A DNA stretch of 48,664 bases from Actinomycetes bacterium. GTDB taxonomy: Bacteria; Actinomycetota; Acidimicrobiia; Acidimicrobiales; Acidimicrobiaceae. How positions within the stretch are numbered: the first letter of the stretch is position 1; the number at the start of each line of letters is the position of its first letter. The notes below the pieces were generated by a model. That model had not been told where the DNA came from. It saw nothing but the letters and a program-made list of their open reading frames with translations, and ran no database searches. The DNA lies in NCBI GenBank assembly GCA_021822605.1, contig JAKAQL010000013.1, forward strand, positions 1-48,664, in the 5' to 3' direction. Positions 42,434-48,664 of the stretch are shown piece after piece. Both the position numbers and the translations under genes were made by a program.

Positions 42434-43494
42434 CAATGTTCCGGCGAATGGGCACCGCCCCCACCAGGTATAGCCGCGCCCTCACTCACGCGGCCGGTAG
42501 GAATCAGCATTGCATCCCCGAGGGAGAGAAACCGGAAGTCATTTGCAAGAGCATACCCGTACAGCGATCGCCAAGAAGATCCCACCGCCGCTGCAACCAA
42601 CGCCACCAACGTCGACTTCGGGACATGAAAATTCGTGAGTATCAGGTCAACGCATCGAAACTCGAAGCCGGGCACGATAAACAGCTGAGAGGACCCACAG
42701 AGCTCTCCACCGTGTGCAATGGTCTCCAAGGTGCGCACAACGGTAGTACCAATCGCGACCACCCTCCGGGCTGCACGAATTCGGTCATAGGCATCTTCGG
42801 TCACCCTGTAACGCTCTGCATGCATCTTGTGTTGTGCAAGTTCACGCTCCTTCACCGGTGCAAAGGTGCCGAGACCAACCTCGAGTTCGACTCTCACCAC
42901 CTCGATGTTGCGTCTCGCGAGATCCTCGAGAAGCTGTGCATCAAAATGAAGGCCAGCCGTTGGGGCCGCCACCGATCCCGGACGGTTGGCATACACCGTT
43001 TGATAACGATCAGGATCGATCTCAACACCCTCCAAATAGGGTGGCAACGGAATCTCGCCGTGATCGAAGACGGCGTCACCGAGTACCTCAACTCTTCGAG
43101 TGACTAGACCAGACCCCTCAGTGGAACCTTCGAGAACTCGGAAAACCGGTTGTGCCTGGAAATAGAGAAGTTCTCCATCGTGCACACGCGAGTTAGGTCG
43201 TACGAGCGCCTCGAATTGTGCACCCTGCGGGGAGAGAAGAAGAACTTCGACTGCTCCACCAGTCGCACGCTGGACGTGGAAGCGTGCAGGAATCACCTTA
43301 GAGTCATTGACAACGACTACATCGCCCTCGGAGAGGTACGACCCCAGATCAGCCACCTTTGCAACATGAAGCGACTGATCGAGGCCGACCAACAGCTTCG
43401 CAGAGCTGCGCGGCTCCGCAGGGATCCGGGCAATTCGCTCTGGTGGGAGGTCATAGTCATAGGCATCGATGACCGACCACTCCTCACCTCCCAT
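42430..43494 (-). CDS. queA: tRNA preQ1(34) S-adenosylmethionine ribosyltransferase-isomerase
   Basis: QueA adds the ribosyl part of SAM to preQ1-tRNA, making epoxyqueuosine. The 354-residue protein shows YDYDLPPERIARIP at the N-terminus and later VAAPTAGLHF and TNFHVPKSTL, all QueA hallmarks. It overlaps tgt by four bases, giving a coupled pair. The ATG has GGGAG 11 bases upstream. A 95-base gap separates it from the PhnZ-like gene. Confidence 0.94.
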   Translation of the reverse strand: MGGEEWSVIDAYDYDLPPERIARIPAEPRSSAKLLVGLDQSLHVAKVADLGSYLSEGDVVVVNDSKVIPARFHVQRATGGAVEVLLLSPQGAQFEALVRPNSRVHDGELLYFQAQPVFRVLEGSTEGSGLVTRRVEVLGDAVFDHGEIPLPPYLEGVEIDPDRYQTVYANRPGSVAAPTAGLHFDAQLLEDLARRNIEVVRVELEVGLGTFAPVKERELAQHKMHAERYRVTEDAYDRIRAARRVVAIGTTVVRTLETIAHGGELCGSSQLFIVPGFEFRCVDLILTNFHVPKSTLVALVAAAVGSSWRSLYGYALANDFRFLSLGDAMLIPTGRVSEGAAIPGGGGAHSPEHW

Positions 43495-43589
43495 GCTTGC
43501 GATGGCTCCCTTCGTCCCAAAGATCCCGTCACCAACAAGACCACACCCGATCCAAGGTTAGCCGGGCAAACGGAATCCGTCCACCATCG

Positions 43590-44117
43590 TCAATGGGCGC
43601 GTTCGAGTGCCTCTGCGATGATGGGGTAAAACTTCTCGATGTCCCCCCTGACCCTATGGGGGTCCTTGGCCATGTCGTCAGCGAGCCGAAGTCGAACCGC
43701 GTCATCAAAAAAGGGGCTGGCCTCGAATCTCTTCACTTCATCGAGCGCGAGTTGGCCTCCCTGCTCGACAAGTGTGGCGCGCGACTCCTTTGAAAGGCGT
43801 CCCCAATACCGTGGATCCGTGCGAACCAGATAGCGCTTCGCCGTCACGTGCAGACCGATGAGTTGGCCAACTCGTTCCGAGAAACCGAGCTCACGCACTA
43901 ACCGAGAGCCCTCGCTGGCGTGTTGGGACTCGTTTGAACCTGTCCACCAACCAAGATCGTGAAGCAGTCCCGCCACCGCCAACTCGCAGTCGCCGCTATC
44001 ATGCCAGAGCACCTCGGATGTCTGGACGAGATGATCGATAAGAGGGAGCTCTTCGCCAAAGTTCTCCAATAACTCTGGCTGACTTAAGAGGTCGATGACC
44101 TCACGAGCACTCACCAT
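43590..44117 (-). CDS. PhnZ-like HD-domain (diiron) oxygenase
   Basis: A 175-residue HD-domain protein. Metal ligands are in place: His 29, His 53-Asp 54 (LLHDLGWW), His 66, His 90 and Asp 147. The segment HVTAKRYL (Lys 94) followed by LSKESRATLVEQGG matches the substrate pocket of PhnZ, the mixed-valent diiron enzyme that cleaves 2-amino-1-hydroxyethylphosphonate. As I recall PhnZ numbering, the spacings H34-H58, H80-H104, H104-K108, K108-S126 and H104-D161 are all reproduced; Glu 22 matches Glu 27, but Tyr 24 is replaced by Asn 19. It is six bases after the ABC ATPase, so import of an organophosphonate is plausible. The partner hydroxylase PhnY is absent. Confidence 0.75.
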   Translation of the reverse strand: MVSAREVIDLLSQPELLENFGEELPLIDHLVQTSEVLWHDSGDCELAVAGLLHDLGWWTGSNESQHASEGSRLVRELGFSERVGQLIGLHVTAKRYLVRTDPRYWGRLSKESRATLVEQGGQLALDEVKRFEASPFFDDAVRLRLADDMAKDPHRVRGDIEKFYPIIAEALERAH

Positions 44118-44123
44118 GTGTCC

Positions 44124-45212
44124 TCAATCCGACTCGGCATACTCTGGTATCTGCACGTTCGCGTTATCCTGTTGAGGGAGGACCAAAAGTGTTGGCCCTC
44201 GCTGGAAAATCTCGACAGGGTCACCAACACTCAGAGCGATCGACTCCTCGGGCGAAACCGCAACGACCACCTTTGATCCATCCACCCCTTGCACGTGCGC
44301 GGCGAAGCTCGAGCCGAGAAATGACATCTCCACGAGACGACAGTCGCCGTCAGCGACTACTCGAATCCCTAACTGCTCGGGCCGAACCAGCACCGCAACC
44401 TCGCTGCCAGCTGACAGCGTGCCCCCAATGGAGAAGGCCCCGAATCCACGCGTCAACACCGTCCCTTCGCGTGTGGTCGTACCGTGAATTCGATTGACTT
44501 TACCAACGAATTCGGCTACAAATTCAGTGGCCGGTGCCGCATAGATCTCAGCTGGAGTGCCTAGCTGCTCAAGTACCCCTTGGTTCATTACCCCGATACG
44601 ATCGGCGATCGCAAGCGCCTCTTCCTGATCATGAGTTACAAAGATAGTGGCGATACCAACCTCTTTTTGAACCCTACGGATCTCCTCACGCAAACTCACA
44701 CGAACCTTTGCATCCAGTGCGGAAAGGGGCTCATCGAGCAATAGTACCGCCGGCTCGATAGCCAACGCTCGAGCGAGCGCGATCCGCTGCTGCTGCCCGC
44801 CAGAGAGTTGATGGGCGAAGCGTTCACCGAGATCGGCAAGACCCACGAGTTCAAGGAGCTCTCTGGAGCGGTCACGGCGTTTCGCGGCCGCGATACGGCG
44901 AATTTTCAGGCCGAACTCGATATTCTGTGCCGCCGTGAGGTGAGGGAACAGACTGTAATGTTGAAAGACGATCCCCATATTGCGCTTCGCCGTTGGTTGG
45001 TGTGTGATGTCCTGATCGTCAACGAAGACTCGCCCCCCATCCAGGCGTTCGAGGCCTGCTACCGACCGAAGGGCTGTTGTCTTGCCACAGCCGGACGGCC
45101 CGAGCAACACGACGAGCTCGCCGGCCCCAACATGTAAAGAAAAGCCGTCAAGGGCGTGCATGGCACCGTAGTACTTCTCAAGCCCCTCAAGCCGAAGTTC
45201 ACCCTGCGACAC
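44124..45212 (-). CDS. ABC transporter ATPase (PotA/PhnT-type)
   Basis: The 362-residue ATPase of the importer. Walker A GPSGCGKTT (38-46), signature LSGGQ (136-140), Walker B LLLDEP (157-162), the H-loop VTHDQEEA, and a C-terminal TOBE domain (about 280-350). The GTG 45212 has GAGGAGG four bases upstream and overlaps the end of the second permease by 14 bases. Polyamine, Fe(III) and 2-aminoethylphosphonate importers all use this type; the PhnZ-like neighbour favours phosphonate. Confidence 0.88.
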   Translation of the reverse strand: MSQGELRLEGLEKYYGAMHALDGFSLHVGAGELVVLLGPSGCGKTTALRSVAGLERLDGGRVFVDDQDITHQPTAKRNMGIVFQHYSLFPHLTAAQNIEFGLKIRRIAAAKRRDRSRELLELVGLADLGERFAHQLSGGQQQRIALARALAIEPAVLLLDEPLSALDAKVRVSLREEIRRVQKEVGIATIFVTHDQEEALAIADRIGVMNQGVLEQLGTPAEIYAAPATEFVAEFVGKVNRIHGTTTREGTVLTRGFGAFSIGGTLSAGSEVAVLVRPEQLGIRVVADGDCRLVEMSFLGSSFAAHVQGVDGSKVVVAVSPEESIALSVGDPVEIFQRGPTLLVLPQQDNANVQIPEYAESD

Positions 45213-46029
45213 GCATCCTCCTCGTTGATTTGCTACGACCGCCACCGAAGATGGTGACGAGTGAAAGCGGTATAAATGCCACCAAGAGTGCGACCAAGGA
45301 GACAGCAACCGCCTCCGCCGCCGCAGTCAGGCCAATCTGCACGATATAGACAGGGAAGGTATTGAAACTGAGAAGCGATGCCACCACGAACTCGCCCAAG
45401 GCATAGGCGCCGGCCAAGATCAACGCTCCAACCATCCCTGCTCGGAGGTTAGGCAACAAAACCCCGGTCAGTGTTCTCGTCCAGCTCGCACCTAAGGACT
45501 GGGACGCCTCTACCAGCGTATTGATATCGAGTGAGCGAACTGCGGTGTCAAAGGTTCGATAGCTGTAGGGCAAGGCGAGCATGACGTAGATCGGCGCGAG
45601 AATAAACGGAGAGGTCAGAATCAGGTTCAGAATGCTGTGGTAGGCTCCCAGCAAACCGAGTACGACAACCACAGACGGTACTCCGAGTGGCACAATACTC
45701 AGCGCATCGAGAAGGCCCCGAAGCTTAGGTATCCGCACGGTGACCCAAATGGAGGTGGGGATGACCAAGAGCCCGGTCAGGATGACGGTGGCTATAGCGA
45801 CTTGCAGCGATAGCCACAGGGAGGATCGGAAATTCGGATCATCAAACAATGACCGATAGGCCGAGAAGGTGATGTGGTTGTGAACTCCGAGAACCGAATA
45901 GCGCGCCGACGCGAGAATCGGGATCACGAAAAACGCTCCAACGATGGCGAGCACGACTGCGCGGAACATCCGTCCAATACCAGCTTGGCGCAGGTGGAGT
46001 CCATCGCCGCTAGGCGTTACCGTAACCAT
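45199..46029 (-). CDS. ABC transporter permease 2 (PotC/PhnV-type)
   Basis: A 276-residue inner-membrane permease with six predicted helices and the ATPase-contact loop EASQSLGASWTRTLTGVLLP. It overlaps permease 1 by 13 bases and the ATPase gene by 14. In this family two different permeases form the channel. Confidence 0.87.
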   Translation of the reverse strand: MVTVTPSGDGLHLRQAGIGRMFRAVVLAIVGAFFVIPILASARYSVLGVHNHITFSAYRSLFDDPNFRSSLWLSLQVAIATVILTGLLVIPTSIWVTVRIPKLRGLLDALSIVPLGVPSVVVVLGLLGAYHSILNLILTSPFILAPIYVMLALPYSYRTFDTAVRSLDINTLVEASQSLGASWTRTLTGVLLPNLRAGMVGALILAGAYALGEFVVASLLSFNTFPVYIVQIGLTAAAEAVAVSLVALLVAFIPLSLVTIFGGGRSKSTRRMRVAG

Positions 46030-46922
46030 CGCGAGGCCCTTTTCTGGCTCAGAACATAGACCGTCGCTGCCAATGCGACCACGATAATCATTCCCAAGCC
46101 GAGTGCATTTCCGAGATTCCCCTCACCGGCAGCGACGTTGCCTGAGATGAGACTCCCTATTTGAATCGGGACCAGCGGCAGTGTCCCTGACGTCAACGCC
46201 TCCGCGGTTGCATACGCGGCGAACGCATCGGCAAAGATAACGACAGTACCCGACAGAATGGCGGGTGATAGAATTGGCAAGCCCACTGACCACCAGAAAC
46301 GCGCCTTGGACGCACCCAAGGAACGCGCCGCTTCTACCCAGGCAGACTTAATATTCTGGATCGGTCCTAGCATCACCAAAATCATCACCGGGATCAGAAA
46401 GTACTGATAGACGATGATGAGCCCAACGACTGAATAGAGCGAGAATCCATGACTGTAGAGATTGATACCCATGCTCGAGAGAATCTTGGTGACGATTCCA
46501 AAATTGCCGAGCGTTGCGATGAAGGCAAAGGCAAGAGGAACGCCACCTGTGTTGGCGAGCACGCTTGAACTCGACTGAACAAGCGCACGCGGGCGCCCAC
46601 GGGTAGCAGCTACCGCCAAGGCAGCCACAAAACCAACCACCACCGCGATCACGGTGCTACCGATCGAAAGCTCAAAGGATGCGACAAAGGAATGTAGGTA
46701 CGGACCCGATAACGCTAGCTTCAGGTTCGCTAGCGTCGGCTTACCGCTGTCCGACTCAAACGCCCCCACCAGCACCGAAACAGCAGGAATGATGAGGAAA
46801 ATAGCGAGGAACAACAGATATGGAAGGACGCCGCCGTAGCGGCGAATCTCTCGGCGTCGTCGGGACGCGGGAGGAGAGCTGGGGGAACTCTCCTCCCGAT
46901 TGCGGATAAGGGTAGAGACCAT
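46017..46922 (-). CDS. ABC transporter permease 1 (PotB/PhnU-type)
   Basis: A 301-residue permease with six predicted helices and the EAA loop EAARSLGASKARFWWSVGLP. A basic N-terminal tail (SRRRREIRR) precedes the first helix. The ATG shares one base with the stop of the solute-binding-protein gene (TAATG), so the two are coupled. Confidence 0.87.
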   Translation of the reverse strand: MVSTLIRNREESSPSSPPASRRRREIRRYGGVLPYLLFLAIFLIIPAVSVLVGAFESDSGKPTLANLKLALSGPYLHSFVASFELSIGSTVIAVVVGFVAALAVAATRGRPRALVQSSSSVLANTGGVPLAFAFIATLGNFGIVTKILSSMGINLYSHGFSLYSVVGLIIVYQYFLIPVMILVMLGPIQNIKSAWVEAARSLGASKARFWWSVGLPILSPAILSGTVVIFADAFAAYATAEALTSGTLPLVPIQIGSLISGNVAAGEGNLGNALGLGMIIVVALAATVYVLSQKRASRWLR

Positions 46923-48061
46923 TAGACCTTTGGCCAGTTAGCGAGGATGACCGTCTGTGCGGCGTTGAGCTGGGCCTGACTCGGGAAGACTGGCGTCCCG
47001 CTCACAGCGGGTACCGCTGCAAGATAGGTCTTGTTGACCGTCCCTTCCTTGATCATTGAGCTCAGCCGAATCGGATCGGTATAACCCTTCAACCAGAGGT
47101 TCTGACCAGTGTTTGAGTAGAGGTACTCCTCCCAGAGACGAGCAGCTGCTGGATGCGGTGCATACTTAGCGATCGCCTGGGCGTAGTAAGAGGCATAGTG
47201 GACACCGTTGGGGATGACGACCTTCCAATCGATCTTGCCCTTCAATGCATTCTCGTAGGCGACATTGAGATAATCCCAGTCGATGTTGACCTTGACCTCA
47301 CCGGAACCGATGGTCGCAGCCGACGATTGCACGGGGATGAAGTTGCCGATGGCTTTGAGATGTTCAAAGTACTTGATCCCTGGCATGATGTTGTTGAAAG
47401 AACCACCGTTGCCGAGTGCCGCCGCGATCACTCCCGAGAACGCAGCTCCTGCATCCTCCGGATCACCATCGAGTGCTACACCCCCATGGAATGCAGGGTT
47501 GGTCAGGCTAGCAAAACTCGTGACCGGGGTCTTGGTAAGGGCTGCGTTGTATCCGATGGAGATGTAGCCGCCGTAGTCGCAGTACCACTGGCCAGAGGCA
47601 GACTTGCAGTCAGAGGGGATCTGACTCCAATCCTCGACCTTGTAGTCGGCGAAGAGACCCTTCTCGGCTCCTGATACCGCAAAGGGAATGCCCACATCGA
47701 CTACGTCGGCGGAACGCGAGGATCCCTTGAGTGTCGACAAGCCGTCAATCTCGGTGGCTGAGGACGCCTCGGGGCTAACGTCAGTAATTTTAATCCCATA
47801 CTTCTTTTGGAAGTCAGTCATGATCTGACCGTAGTTCGCCCAATCGTCAGGAAGCGCGGTGACAGTGAGTGCACCCTCTGCCTTCGCCGCCTTGACGAGA
47901 TTTACCATCCCTCCACAGGAGGCGAGCGAGGAGCAGGTTGCATAATCGACCGACTTACTGCCGGTAGTCGCGCTGCTGCTCGCACTCGACGAACTGCCAC
48001 AGGCACTCAGCAGGACCGCTGCCGCGCCCACCATCGCCACTCCAAACTTTATTACCTTCAA
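46922..48061 (-). CDS. ABC transporter solute-binding lipoprotein (family 1, AEP/Fe/polyamine-type)
   Basis: A 379-residue lipoprotein with lipobox LSAC (Cys 21) and a Ser-rich linker, then a two-lobe family 1 binding domain like PotD, AfuA and the PhnS2 group. In a Gram-positive-type cell it would be held on the outside of the membrane. The start is TTG 48061 with AAGGAG six bases upstream. It heads the importer operon. Its last 41 codons and stop are repeated exactly at the window's right edge. The ligand is inferred only from the PhnZ-like gene in the operon. Confidence 0.82.
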   Translation of the reverse strand: MKVIKFGVAMVGAAAVLLSACGSSSSASSSATTGSKSVDYATCSSLASCGGMVNLVKAAKAEGALTVTALPDDWANYGQIMTDFQKKYGIKITDVSPEASSATEIDGLSTLKGSSRSADVVDVGIPFAVSGAEKGLFADYKVEDWSQIPSDCKSASGQWYCDYGGYISIGYNAALTKTPVTSFASLTNPAFHGGVALDGDPEDAGAAFSGVIAAALGNGGSFNNIMPGIKYFEHLKAIGNFIPVQSSAATIGSGEVKVNIDWDYLNVAYENALKGKIDWKVVIPNGVHYASYYAQAIAKYAPHPAAARLWEEYLYSNTGQNLWLKGYTDPIRLSSMIKEGTVNKTYLAAVPAVSGTPVFPSQAQLNAAQTVILANWPKV

Positions 48062-48537
48062 AGCTGACTCCTTGTTGTTTTTGATGACTCATAACCCACT
48101 GGTTCACAACCTACGAGACCGAAAAGAACAGCGCGTCTCGGTTAACCCAACACTCGGTGAACGCTAACCAAACTTCCGTCCTCGCCACAAACTTGGATTC
48201 GTATCTGGCAATTTTGTGATCGCCACCCGCCGACCTGGATGTCCACCGCTGCCGGTTTGGAACGCAGCACCACCTCCATGACGATTTGATTCGCTAGCCC
48301 AAGAGACACCATCGCCCACACCACTCGGTTGTCCTGATCGAGAGGACACGGCAACGGCGGACGGCTAGCCCGCCTTCTCATCGATCGACCCGGTGCCGAT
48401 CGCCCTCAGTAAAATGAACCGACCGCTTGCGGGCTGTAGCAATGGAAGCTGCCTCACAGGGTGCTTGCCATCGTTGCAACCACGACGGCGCATCGGCAGT
48501 GGGCACCCTGCGGGGAGTGTCTAGGCGTGAGGAATGG
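48062..48537. other. Intergenic region between the binding-protein gene and its copy
   Basis: 476 bases. It holds a CGAGAC/GTCTCG hairpin (48114-48140) in the likely leader of the binding-protein gene and a long inverted repeat (48457-48510) just after the copy's stop. A 79-codon minus-strand frame (48142-48381) has no recognisable domain. No clear promoter is seen. Confidence 0.45.
48457..48510 (-). terminator. Long inverted repeat after the second binding-protein gene
   Basis: CAGGGTGC at 48457-48464 pairs with GCACCCTG at 48503-48510, with an inner TGCC/GGCA. On the minus strand it begins 27 bases beyond the stop at 48538. There is no T-run. Confidence 0.4.
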
Positions 48538-48664
48538 TTAGACCTTTGGCCAGTTAGCGAGGATGACCGTCTGTGCGGCGTTGAGCTGGGCCTGACTCGG
48601 GAAGACTGGCGTCCCGCTCACAGCGGGTACCGCTGCAAGATAGGTCTTGTTGACCGTCCCTTCC
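48538..48664 (-). CDS. 3' end of a second solute-binding-protein gene (partial)
   Basis: The last 41 codons and stop of a gene cut off by the window edge. All 127 bases are identical to 46922-47048, the same region of the full binding-protein gene, and the identity begins exactly at the stop codon; sequence beyond the stop is unrelated. It is either a true second copy or a product of assembly, since 127 is a common k-mer size. Confidence 0.6.
   Translation of the reverse strand, partial: EGTVNKTYLAAVPAVSGTPVFPSQAQLNAAQTVILANWPKV

Noticed and set aside
48142-48381. 79-codon minus-strand frame as a possible transposase remnant.
   Set aside because: No transposase motif or terminal repeats could be seen.
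1-48664. tRNA genes, rRNA, CRISPR arrays, prophage or complete insertion sequences.
   Set aside because: No T-loop/anticodon arrangement, no regular spaced repeats, no integrase or transposase frame was found on reading both strands.

Overview
The window looks like chromosomal DNA of an acidophilic actinobacterium of the class Acidimicrobiia, with Ferrimicrobium-like organisms the closest guess. The basis is a mid-50s %GC judged by eye, frequent GTG/TTG starts with 4-base gene overlaps, a class II B12-dependent ribonucleotide reductase, and actinobacterial gene order around queA-tgt-secDF-relA and alaS-yqgF-mltG-aroE. No 16S rRNA or tRNA gene is present, so the taxonomy is inference. The window may be a whole assembly contig: its last 127 bases exactly repeat an internal segment.

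Left part (1-26.3 kb): a mosaic of single genes and short operons separated by gene-poor stretches of 0.5-1.2 kb. In order: an LppX/LprG-type lipoprotein; a coiled-coil protein with a degenerate LytM/M23 domain; a dihydrolipoamide-dehydrogenase-like flavoprotein; NrdJ with an NrdR-box-like operator; a GT2 glycosyltransferase coupled to a YfhO-like membrane protein; a three-gene molybdoenzyme operon (fused four-cluster ferredoxin/NrfD subunit, Tat-less catalytic subunit, TorD-like chaperone); an SDR sugar-nucleotide epimerase; a GtrA-like protein; an unrecognised 302-aa protein; a persulfide-dioxygenase-like MBL/rhodanese protein with a CsoR/CstR-type operator candidate; and an MFS exporter.

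Right part (26.3-48.7 kb): about 22 kb transcribed leftward throughout. Reading with transcription from the right edge: the 3' end of a second solute-binding-protein gene, a four-gene ABC importer resembling the 2-aminoethylphosphonate/iron/polyamine type, an HD-domain protein with PhnZ-like metal and substrate residues, queA, tgt, secD, secF, relA, a DUF948-like and a small basic protein, alaS, yqgF/ruvX, mltG, aroE, then pilB-pilT-pilC. The importer plus PhnZ-like protein suggests organophosphonate scavenging. queA/tgt make queuosine tRNA, secDF supports protein export, relA the stringent response, and pilBTC are type IV pilus or competence motor and platform genes without pilins nearby.

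The items most worth following up are the Tat-less molybdoenzyme operon, the ABC/PhnZ-like locus with its partial second binding-protein gene, a 77-bp dispersed repeat that reads as a conserved peptide, and several short tandem duplications in intergenic DNA. I did not find a CRISPR array, prophage, intact transposon or a clearly new defence system.
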